5,576 bases of DNA from Clostridia bacterium (GCA_017632155.1 JAGBRZ010000064.1:1-5576), one strand, 5' to 3'; positions 1 to 5,399 are shown, counted from the stretch's first letter. The notes: generated by a model from the letters alone, not told the origin. Numbers and translations: made by a program.

Positions 1-19
1 ATTCCGACCGGAGGCACCA
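1..19 (+). tRNA. tRNA 3' end, partial (identity unknown)
   Basis: The first 19 bases fit the end of a tRNA cut by the window edge. The last three T-loop bases (1-3) are followed by the 3' T-stem strand CCGAC (4-8), the 3' acceptor strand CGGAGGC (9-15), discriminator A16 and an encoded CCA (17-19). The segment lengths match canonical numbering exactly. The anticodon is outside the window, so the amino acid cannot be assigned. It lies three bases before tRNA-Gly and probably shares its transcript. Confidence 0.8.
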
Positions 20-22
20 CCT

Positions 23-98
23 GCGGATTTAGCTCATTTGGTAGAGCGCAACCTTGCCAAGGTTGAGGTGGCGGGTTCGATCCCCGTAATCCGCTCCA
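23..98 (+). tRNA. tRNA-Gly (anticodon GCC)
   Basis: This is a complete 76-base cloverleaf. Acceptor strands GCGGATT (23-29) and AATCCGC (88-94) pair fully, followed by discriminator T and an encoded CCA (96-98). The D stem is GCTC/GAGC. The anticodon stem CAACC/GGTTG encloses the loop TTGCCAA, which gives anticodon GCC. The T arm has a standard TTCGATC loop and one G-T closing pair. It reads glycine codons GGC and GGT. It is the middle member of the left-hand tRNA array. Confidence 0.97.
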
Positions 99-103
99 AA
101 AAC

Positions 104-126
104 ATGGGTACGAAAAACGTGCCCAT
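104..126 (+). other. Hairpin between tRNA-Gly and tRNA-Cys
   Basis: ATGGGTACG (104-112) pairs with CGTGCCCAT (118-126) around an AAAAA loop, giving nine base pairs with one G-U. An AT-rich TATTATTA follows, but not a clean T-run. It could be a weak internal terminator or an RNase processing and spacer structure in the tRNA precursor. The pairing is directly visible; the role is inferred. Confidence 0.6.
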
Positions 127-134
127 TATTATTA

Positions 135-208
135 GGCGCCATGGCCAAGCGGTAAGGCAAAGGTCTGCAACACCTCTATCCCCGGTCCGATTCCGGGTGG
201 CGCCTCCA
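135..208 (+). tRNA. tRNA-Cys (anticodon GCA), with an atypical T loop
   Basis: This is a 74-base tRNA. Acceptor strands GGCGCCA (135-141) and TGGCGCC (198-204) pair perfectly, followed by discriminator T205 and CCA (206-208). The anticodon loop CTGCAAC gives GCA, for cysteine. The three-pair D stem GCC/GGC is normal for bacterial tRNA-Cys. Two things are odd. The T loop (186-192) reads TCCGATT instead of TTCGATT, so position 55, normally a pseudouridine, is C. The outer anticodon-stem pair (27-43) is an A-C mismatch. The gene may still work, but it could be a diverging copy. It is the last tRNA before the terminator. Confidence 0.92.
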
Positions 209-245
209 AAAAGAAAAGCACTGCATACGCAGTGCTTTTCTTTTT
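208..245 (+). terminator. Long perfect-stem intrinsic terminator of the left tRNA array
   Basis: A perfect inverted repeat has a GCACTGC/GCAGTGC core (218-224 and 229-235), extended outward by AAAAAGAAAA on the left and TTTTCTTTTT on the right, around the four-base loop ATAC (225-228). Two more pairs can form between the CC of the tRNA-Cys CCA end (206-207) and GG at 246-247, giving up to 19 pairs. The symmetrical A and T flanks mean it could terminate transcription from either direction. Confidence 0.9.
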
Positions 246-345
246 GGACGTGCTACGCACGAATCGAACCGCGCTCGGCGTTTCAAGCAAAATCGGGCGC
301 ACTTCTCTTCGCTTTCTCATCTGATAACATCAAAGATCATTCTTA

Positions 346-374
346 TTGACTTTCCCTCTGTAATATGCTATAAT
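346..374 (+). promoter_or_regulatory. Sigma-A-type promoter, distal (P1) of the HTH gene
   Basis: TTGACT (346-351) and TATAAT (369-374) are separated by 17 bases, with an extended -10 TG at 366-367. This is close to the vegetative consensus. Transcription would start near 381 and give a leader of about 115 bases before the HTH start codon. That leader contains a direct repeat and an inverted repeat. Confidence 0.75.
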
Positions 375-401
375 GAAACTCAAAATCAACAATTCAACAC
401 T

Positions 402-439
402 TTGTAAACTCTTGTTGCGGAATTGTAAAGTTGGTGCGG
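402..439 (+). repeat. Imperfect tandem repeat, candidate operator
   Basis: Two similar units begin at 402 and 423: TTGTAAACTCTTGTTGCGG and TTGTAAAGTTGGTGCGG. Both share TTGTAAA at the start and GCGG at the end, and the second is two bases shorter. Their starts are 21 bases apart, about two helical turns, so a dimeric protein could bind both on one face of the DNA. The pair ends immediately before the -35 position of the proximal promoter. Self-regulation by the downstream HTH protein is an inference. Confidence 0.4.
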
Positions 440-468
440 TGGTGTTTTGCGGCTGATTTTGCTATAAT
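440..468 (+). promoter_or_regulatory. Extended -10 promoter, proximal (P2) of the HTH gene
   Basis: TATAAT (463-468) is preceded by TG at 460-461, making an extended -10 element. At 17-base spacing the -35 is TGGTGT (440-445), a poor match, so the promoter would rely on the extended -10 or an activator. The start site would be near 475, about 22 bases before the start codon, just enough for the AAGGAGGT ribosome binding site at 483-490. Confidence 0.6.
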
Positions 469-496
469 GAATGCACCAAACCAAGGAGGTTTTATT

Positions 497-1051
497 ATGA
501 AACTATCAGACAAACTGATCACACTCAGAAAAGAAAACGGTTGGTCGCAAGAAGATTTTGCAGAAAAGCTTGATGTATCGCGGCAAGCTATCAGCCGCTG
601 GGAAAACGGAACTGCACTTCCGGATGCGCAAAATATATTGCAGATCAGCAAGCTTTTCAACGTTACTGCGGATTATCTGCTGAATGATGATTACAATGAA
701 GAGGCGAATATTCCCGCAGTCCAAATATCTGCGGGAGAAGTAAAGCCTTTGACTCGAAAGAAGAAGTATCTGCATTGGTTGTCAATTTGTTTTATCATCT
801 TACTATCAGCTTGTGCAATAATTGCGGTATTACATCAAGGACCGCATGCCCATCCCGAATTGACCCGCGTTGTAGAGAACGAGATCGCCCCTACCTGCAC
901 CGTGGAGGGTTCATATGAGATTGTCCTTTATTGCACAGAGTGCGGCAAAGAGCTCTCGCGCATACGCATCAGCAAGGGAATGCCATCTCACCAATTTGAA
1001 AACGAAAAATGTATAGTTTGCGGTGAAGATCAGCGGGAAAGGAATAATTAA
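497..1051 (+). CDS. Membrane-anchored Xre-family HTH regulator with a cysteine-rich C-terminal domain
   Basis: This is a predicted 184-residue DNA-binding regulator. Residues 4-60 form an Xre/Cro-type helix-turn-helix, with the recognition region around SRQAISRWENGTALP (29-43). An acidic linker and basic KKK stop (88-90) lead into one hydrophobic segment (about 91-112). The tail should lie outside the cell and carries five cysteines (134, 146, 149, 172, 175), including CTEC and CIVC pairs. It resembles zinc-ribbon-like modules of clostridial surface proteins. The family layout suggests a one-component sensor that binds DNA directly from the membrane. The start at 497 is chosen because AAGGAGGT lies 6 bases upstream; upstream in-frame alternatives lack such a site. 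The gene is monocistronic, with its own promoters and terminator. The target and signal are unknown; the operon starting at 1236 is a candidate target. Confidence 0.92.
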   Translation: MKLSDKLITLRKENGWSQEDFAEKLDVSRQAISRWENGTALPDAQNILQISKLFNVTADYLLNDDYNEEANIPAVQISAGEVKPLTRKKKYLHWLSICFIILLSACAIIAVLHQGPHAHPELTRVVENEIAPTCTVEGSYEIVLYCTECGKELSRIRISKGMPSHQFENEKCIVCGEDQRERNN

Positions 1052-1086
1052 TCAAGCAATAATCTTTGTGTGCTTTTACTCACATT

Positions 1087-1124
1087 AAAAAGGGAACCGA
1101 CTTGAATGGACGGTTTCCTTTTTT
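1087..1124 (+). terminator. Intrinsic terminator of the HTH gene
   Basis: AAAAAGGGAACCG (1087-1099) pairs with CGGTTTCCTTTTT (1111-1123), including one G-U pair, around an 11-base loop. The T-run continues to 1124. It ends 36 bases after the HTH stop region and separates this gene from the downstream operon promoter. Confidence 0.88.
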
Positions 1125-1149
1125 GATCCGTTAGTTTTGAAAGTCCCGC

Positions 1150-1178
1150 TTGACATGCGGCAAACGATGTGCTATAAT
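1150..1178 (+). promoter_or_regulatory. Strong consensus promoter of the MBL-glycosidase operon
   Basis: A perfect TTGACA (1150-1155) is followed after 17 bases by a perfect TATAAT (1173-1178), with TG at 1170-1171 making an extended -10 as well. Start of transcription is expected near 1185. No other clear promoter or terminator is seen before 5318, so this probably drives all four downstream genes. Confidence 0.88.
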
Positions 1179-1196
1179 GAAAGCGCAATCTAAACC

Positions 1197-1238
1197 GAAA
1201 GGATCGCGGTACGTTTTGCACCGCGCATTAGAGCTATG
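1197..1238 (+). promoter_or_regulatory. Leader hairpin between a distant Shine-Dalgarno and the start codon
   Basis: GAAAGGAT (1197-1204) is the only good ribosome binding site before the start at 1236, but it lies 31 bases away. CGCGGT (1205-1210) pairs exactly with ACCGCG (1220-1225) between the two. If the hairpin forms, the effective spacing falls to about 10 bases. This is an inferred structure-dependent start. The alternatives are a start at codon 18 (1287), or weak recognition of GAG at 1231-1233. Confidence 0.5.
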
Positions 1239-2471
1239 GAACAGATAAAATCATTATTTGCATCCGATAAAGAAGTCCGCGACGAAATGGACGTCGAGCT
1301 CGCCGCAAACGCTTACAAGGCAGCCGAGGCTGTATTTATGTCGCGCTATATAAATAAAAAGGAAAAGAATTTAACGTCCGACTGCGGTGACGGCGTTGTA
1401 TTGCAGGTAAAAGATGACGTTTCGCCCGAGGATTTTGAAGCTTTTGCAGCCGAGGAGCTTGCAAATAATCCGAATGCACAAATATCGGAGATCGCGGGCA
1501 ACCGCTTTGTTTCGGTTCCTCTTTCCGAGGGATATCGCTACGCATCGTACTTTCCTGCCCGACGTCAAGCGAGAATGCTTTCTGCACAAGCAGGCGAGCT
1601 GATGCCCGCACAGCTTGGCGAAAAGGAGCATTACGAAGGTCCTAAAACAGTCACGCAGATCGCGCCGAATGACGAAGCAAAGAATTTCGGAATGTGCTAC
1701 GTTTTTTCTCTCGGCGAAGGACATTTCCTTATCTATGACGGTCTTGGCGACCGAGGCGGCGACGAAGAAAAGATCTATGAAACAATGCGATCGGTCACGC
1801 CCGAAGGGCAGAAGCCCGTGGTTGACGCGTGGATATTGACCCATCCGCACTTTGACCATACAGCGGGCGTATACAAGTTTGCCACACGTTATTCAGGCGA
1901 CGTCACCGTCAAGAATTTCGTTATGAATATGGCAGCGGGACACCGATTCAATATGAAGCTTTGGTACGAGATCTCGGCGAACTACGCTTGCTGGATCGCA
2001 GGTACTCTGCGAGCGTTCCCCGAAGCAAAAGTTTGGAAGGCTCATACCGGTCAGACCTTCTCGGTCGGTGATGCGCACGTCGAGGTGCTTTATACACAAG
2101 AGGAATTCCACGGAGTCGAGATACCCGTCAATGATACCTCTCTTGTAACGCGCGTATTCATTTCGGGCAAATCCCTGATCTTCCCTGCCGACATTTCGGG
2201 TGCGGAGGAATGCCAGTGGATCCACGATATCTACGGCTCGTATCTCAAGAGCGATTATTACCAGCTCGCGCACCACGCCTGGGACACCGACGTTCTGCGC
2301 TTCTATTACGATATCGACCCCGAGCATATGCTTTGGCCGCTGCGCGCCCGCGATTGGGATCGAGAAACAATGTGGACATTCCCCGCAACAAAAGTTTACG
2401 TTGAGGAAATGAATGAGGGCAAGCGCATCTTCCACATCGCGCGCGGAGAAAACATCACCCTACCTTTATAA
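1236..2471 (+). CDS. MBL-fold hydrolase, ComEC-like, with an N-terminal extension
   Basis: This is a 411-residue metallo-beta-lactamase superfamily protein, probably cytoplasmic, since no signal peptide or membrane segment is visible. The metal-binding motif THPHFDH is at 202-208 (His203, His205, Asp207, His208). Later motifs match the ComEC/Rec2-type branch: NDTSLV (299-304), the metal-ligand Asp in FPADIS (316-321), and AHHAW (345-349). Such proteins use two metal ions to hydrolyse phosphoester, ester or lactone bonds; the substrate here is unknown. Residues 1 to about 135 precede the fold and match no domain I recognise. The C-terminal part (350-411) is rich in Trp and Arg. It is the first operon gene and is followed after 25 bases by the GH28-like gene. 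The start is tentative because its ribosome binding site is unusual; Met18 (1287) is the alternative. A role in processing a sugar intermediate is inferred from context only. Confidence 0.88.
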   Translation: MEQIKSLFASDKEVRDEMDVELAANAYKAAEAVFMSRYINKKEKNLTSDCGDGVVLQVKDDVSPEDFEAFAAEELANNPNAQISEIAGNRFVSVPLSEGYRYASYFPARRQARMLSAQAGELMPAQLGEKEHYEGPKTVTQIAPNDEAKNFGMCYVFSLGEGHFLIYDGLGDRGGDEEKIYETMRSVTPEGQKPVVDAWILTHPHFDHTAGVYKFATRYSGDVTVKNFVMNMAAGHRFNMKLWYEISANYACWIAGTLRAFPEAKVWKAHTGQTFSVGDAHVEVLYTQEEFHGVEIPVNDTSLVTRVFISGKSLIFPADISGAEECQWIHDIYGSYLKSDYYQLAHHAWDTDVLRFYYDIDPEHMLWPLRARDWDRETMWTFPATKVYVEEMNEGKRIFHIARGENITLPL

Positions 2472-2496
2472 ATAATGTGGAAAGGTAATCATTAAA

Positions 2497-3570
2497 ATGT
2501 CCGATACCGCTTTTACAAAAAACGGCAGCTCATATATTTCATCAAAAATCGAAGAAGCTGTTTCCAACAAAAGCCGAACGGCTACCGTCAACGGCAACTG
2601 GGAGATCAGCGAGGCGATAAGGTTGCCCTCAAACTTCACTCTGATCCTCGAGGATGCTCATCTCCGTATGGCTGACAGTGTCTATTCCAATATGTTCGTC
2701 AACGAAAACCACGAAACCGAGATTGGCAAGACCACCGAGGGCACAGACAGAAACATTAATATCATCGGTCGAGGAAAAGCTATTCTTGACGGTGGAAAAT
2801 ACAATGGACTTTCAGAAAGAAATCATTCGCGTGACGGATTGCCGCACATTCGAAAAAACAACCTTCTTCTCTTCACAAACGTCGACGGATTTAAAATTTC
2901 GGGAATTTCCTGTCACAATCAGCGATGGTGGGCGTTGAATTTCGTTTATTGCTCAAACGGGTATATCGGAAACATAGATTTTTGCGCCAATGATACAGGC
3001 ATTGACGAAAGCGGCAACGAGTATCACGGCTTGATCCGAAGCAAGTATGACGAAGTTCTTGTAAAGAATGCCGACGGAATCGATCTCCGCCAAGGCTGCC
3101 ACGATATTTTGATCGAAAACATCACAGGATTCACAGAGGACGATTCGGTTGCGCTTACAGGCTTGAATGGGAGCCTTGAGCGAACCTTTGCGGTCGAAGG
3201 ACTTTCTTCCGATATCTGCAACGTGGAGATCCGAAACATCCGCACTGCCGCTTTTTGCACAAACGTGCGTCTTTTAAACCAAGGTGACGTCAAGCTTCAC
3301 GATATCGTGATCGACGGTGTTTACGATATGGGACGCGAATCCGTGCATATGGACAGCGGAATCTTTGCGGTTCGCATCGGTGACACGCGCCTTTACGGTC
3401 CGCGTCACTCTACAGAAGATGAAACATACAATATTACGGTCAAAAACGTTCGCGGCGAAGGCTATTATGCTATCTCACTCGCCGGAGCAATGAAAAATCT
3501 TGTGCTTTTCGGCATTGAAGCCGCAAACGGCGCAAAAATGATCAAGGATGAACGGAGCAATCTATTATGA
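2497..3570 (+). CDS. GH28-like right-handed beta-helix protein
   Basis: This 357-residue protein shows the repeated short beta-strand pattern of a right-handed parallel beta-helix. Family-typical patches occur in order: IIGRGKAILDGG (89-100), WWALNFVYCSNGYIGNI (144-160), NADGID (191-196), TEDDSVALTG (213-222) and NVRLL (256-260). In GH28 polygalacturonases, the Asp of NTD and the two Asp of GDD are catalytic; here Asp193, Asp215 and Asp216 fill these places at similar spacing. The usual GHG histidine is not visible where expected (about 230-240), and the RIK motif reads RLL. Substrate may therefore be something other than polygalacturonate, or activity may be altered. It is somewhat short for GH28 and has no signal peptide, so it probably acts in the cytoplasm. 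AAAGGT sits 10 bases before the ATG. Its TGA overlaps the next ATG (ATGA). Fold confidence is high; exact family and activity are moderate. Confidence 0.85.
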   Translation: MSDTAFTKNGSSYISSKIEEAVSNKSRTATVNGNWEISEAIRLPSNFTLILEDAHLRMADSVYSNMFVNENHETEIGKTTEGTDRNINIIGRGKAILDGGKYNGLSERNHSRDGLPHIRKNNLLLFTNVDGFKISGISCHNQRWWALNFVYCSNGYIGNIDFCANDTGIDESGNEYHGLIRSKYDEVLVKNADGIDLRQGCHDILIENITGFTEDDSVALTGLNGSLERTFAVEGLSSDICNVEIRNIRTAAFCTNVRLLNQGDVKLHDIVIDGVYDMGRESVHMDSGIFAVRIGDTRLYGPRHSTEDETYNITVKNVRGEGYYAISLAGAMKNLVLFGIEAANGAKMIKDERSNLL

Positions 3571-4487
3571 AACTAAAATTTGACGTAATCGGCAAGCATC
3601 AGCCCGATCCCTATATTTTTGAAGATAACGGCAAACTGTATCTGTACGTAACCGCACACGACGGTGTTGAAGCTTATTCGGCAGACGACCTGTTCGGCAT
3701 ATGGCATTATGAAGGAATCGTTGCCTCCTTTGACGGACGGTATGAATATTGGGCACCTTCGGTCGCTAAGATCAACGGACGCTATTACATTTACGTTTCC
3801 TCCTCTACCGACGATGAATTTGAATATATGCACGCGGCGGTTGCAGATTCTCCGCTCGGTCCGTTCACAAACCACACTTGCTTTTACAAACGTTTTTCGA
3901 TCGACTCGCACGTGGCCGAAACCGAAGCAGGACTGTTTCTCTGGTATGCCGAGGACAACGTCGATTGCGACCGCATCGGCACGCGCATCTATGTTGACAA
4001 GCTGATCGATCCTATGACCCCCGCGAATCAGCCCGTGGAAATGATCGTGCCCACTATGGGCGAGGAGATATTCAAGCGCAACCGTTTTGGTGACGGCAGA
4101 GATTGGCACACGATAGAGGGCGCATTCTGGTTCCGCGAGGGTGATTGGCAGTACGTTATGTACAGCGGCGGCTGCTTCGAGAATGACTCGTACCATATCG
4201 GATACGCTGCGGCACGTACAAACGAGAGTGACCTGACGAAGGTAAGCTTTATCAAGCACACAAATGACGGCGCATTCGATCCGATTATGATCAAAAATGA
4301 TTTTGAAGAGGGCACGGGGCATCACAGCGTGATCAAATACAAGGGACAGTACTACGCGATCTACCACGGCAGAGATCTCGGCGGCGAGCAGCAAAGCGAG
4401 TACTCTGAGGCGCGCACGGCAAGAGTTTGCAAGTTGCACGTAAAAGACGGAATTATTACTGCGGAAAGATACGCCGATCGCGTATAA
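3567..4487 (+). CDS. Glycoside hydrolase family 43-type protein
   Basis: This 306-residue protein fits a single five-bladed beta-propeller of the GH43 type. These inverting enzymes include arabinofuranosidases, xylosidases and exo-galactanases that remove side-chain sugars from plant polysaccharides. The likely catalytic set is Asp14 in DPYIF (base), Asp113 in SIDSHV (pKa modulator) and Glu184 in TIEGAF (acid). WAPSV (62-66) and the GHHSV histidine (252-253) are other family hallmarks. There is no signal peptide and no accessory carbohydrate-binding module, so an intracellular exo-enzyme acting on short oligosaccharides is likely. The start codon overlaps the stop of the GH28-like gene, with GGAG at 3554-3557, indicating translational coupling. 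The subfamily and the sugar released cannot be told from the sequence alone. Confidence 0.9.
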   Translation: MKLKFDVIGKHQPDPYIFEDNGKLYLYVTAHDGVEAYSADDLFGIWHYEGIVASFDGRYEYWAPSVAKINGRYYIYVSSSTDDEFEYMHAAVADSPLGPFTNHTCFYKRFSIDSHVAETEAGLFLWYAEDNVDCDRIGTRIYVDKLIDPMTPANQPVEMIVPTMGEEIFKRNRFGDGRDWHTIEGAFWFREGDWQYVMYSGGCFENDSYHIGYAAARTNESDLTKVSFIKHTNDGAFDPIMIKNDFEEGTGHHSVIKYKGQYYAIYHGRDLGGEQQSEYSEARTARVCKLHVKDGIITAERYADRV

Positions 4488-4517
4488 TTGATGCAACAGC
4501 AAAAAGGTGGAGATAAA

Positions 4518-5318
4518 GTGAGAAATTTAGAAAAGATCAACGAACATATATACGCGCTTTGCATACCGTACAAAGATATCTTCACGACGGTGTATTTCAT
4601 AATGACCGACAGCGGCGTGCTTCTTTTTGATACGGCAAGCTATGATTGCGACGTTGAAGATGCCATTCTTCCCGCGCTTCGCGAATTGGGAGTTGGAGAA
4701 GATGATCTCAAATACATCTCCATTTCCCACAATCACACCGATCACGCGGGAGGGCTCGGCAAGCTGCTTGAAGCCTTTCCGACTGTCTGTGTCATTTCAA
4801 AGAGCGAGTCACTCCGTGAAAAATTTGCGGGATACAACTTTTTGTTGCCGGGCGAAGGCGAAGCCATACTCGATACTCTTTCGGTTGTTTCCGTGATCGG
4901 ACACACTAAAGACAGCGCGGCATTATACGATAGCCGAACCAAAACGCTCATCAGCGGAGATTGCCTTCAGCTCTACGGCATATTCGGCTCGGGAGCTTGG
5001 GGTGCAAACATATCGTTTTTTACGGAATATGCCGAGGCGATCCGCAAACTGCAAAAAATGAACATTGACGCGATCCTCACAGCCCACGATTACCACCCTT
5101 GCGGAAGAATGTATTTCGGCAAGGCGGAAGTCGCCGCGGCACTTGACGCATGTCTTGTTCCCTTTGAGCTTATCAAAGAGCTCGTAAGAAAAGCTCCCGC
5201 TGCAAGCGATGACGAAATATGTGAGAACTACAACTCTCAAAACAACCTCCCGAGGCTTGGATCTCACGTTGTCAGGAAGTATAGAGAATCGATCAAAACA
5301 ACGGATAATCGTTCATAA
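4518..5318 (+). CDS. MBL-fold hydrolase, glyoxalase II-type
   Basis: This 266-residue metallo-beta-lactamase fold hydrolase has a complete two-metal site: HNHTDHAGG (71-79), His129 in GHTKDS, Asp148 in SGDCL and His190 in AHDYHP. The layout is that of the broad glyoxalase II/lactonase branch and differs from the ComEC-like protein that opens the operon. A C-terminal helical tail (about 201-266) follows the core. No signal peptide is visible. The start is taken as GTG at 4518 because AAGGTGG lies 7 bases upstream; ATG at 4491 and TTG at 4488 have no ribosome binding site. It follows the GH43 gene by 30 bases without a terminator and is the last operon gene. The substrate is unknown; a lactone, thioester or ester intermediate is possible. 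Confidence 0.9.
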   Translation: MRNLEKINEHIYALCIPYKDIFTTVYFIMTDSGVLLFDTASYDCDVEDAILPALRELGVGEDDLKYISISHNHTDHAGGLGKLLEAFPTVCVISKSESLREKFAGYNFLLPGEGEAILDTLSVVSVIGHTKDSAALYDSRTKTLISGDCLQLYGIFGSGAWGANISFFTEYAEAIRKLQKMNIDAILTAHDYHPCGRMYFGKAEVAAALDACLVPFELIKELVRKAPAASDDEICENYNSQNNLPRLGSHVVRKYRESIKTTDNRS

Positions 5319-5320
5319 TT

Positions 5321-5369
5321 ACCTTTTTGCAAAAAAACAGTTTTATTTTTATATTTTTTCAAAAAAGGT
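5321..5369 (+). terminator. AT-rich inverted repeat: likely operon terminator and upstream element for the tRNA promoter
   Basis: ACCTTTTTGCAAAAAA (5321-5336) is nearly the reverse complement of TTTTTTCAAAAAAGGT (5354-5369), with a one-base shift. The stem is almost all A-T with a GG/CC base, and a 17-base loop. It begins two bases after the last operon gene and ends one base before the -35 box of the next promoter. It could end the operon transcript, and its phased A- and T-tracts sit where an UP element would contact RNA polymerase. It lacks the GC-rich stem plus T-run of a classic terminator. Confidence 0.55.
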
Positions 5370-5370
5370 A

Positions 5371-5399
5371 TTGACAAACCATTTTGTTTGTGATATAAT
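5371..5399 (+). promoter_or_regulatory. Perfect consensus promoter of the tRNA-Val/Asp operon
   Basis: TTGACA (5371-5376) and TATAAT (5394-5399) are both perfect and 17 bases apart, with a highly AT-rich tract directly upstream. This is typical of strong stable-RNA promoters. Transcription should start near 5406, about 37 bases before tRNA-Val. The leader contains a small hairpin, CCGTT/AACGG (5405-5419). Confidence 0.92.

Noticed and set aside
132..320. Open frame on the minus strand over tRNA-Cys
   Set aside because: It is the reverse translation of tRNA-Cys and the terminator palindrome, not a protein gene.
38..349. Open frame across the tRNA genes on the + strand
   Set aside because: It runs through tRNA-Gly, tRNA-Cys and the terminator stem. 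These RNA structures explain the sequence.
1052..1235. Riboswitch or T-box before the operon
   Set aside because: The leader from about 1185 to 1235 is only about 50 bases, too short for a T-box or a typical riboswitch, and the rest is accounted for by the terminator and promoter.
1371..1859. Minus-strand open frame of 162 codons inside the first MBL gene
   Set aside because: It is contained within a well-supported gene, and its translation shows no recognisable domain.
1893..2435. Minus-strand open frame of 180 codons inside the first MBL gene
   Set aside because: It is antisense to the metal-binding core of the MBL hydrolase and has no recognisable domain.
3573..4502. Long open frame on the minus strand, 309 codons
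   Set aside because: It is antisense to the GH43 gene, which has a clear family fit, a ribosome binding site and overlap coupling. The translation shows no recognisable domain and no good start signal was seen, so it is a codon-bias shadow.
4488..4517. Upstream TTG or ATG starts for the second MBL gene
   Set aside because: Neither has a ribosome binding site, while GTG at 4518 has AAGGTGG at the right distance and begins at the typical start of the fold.
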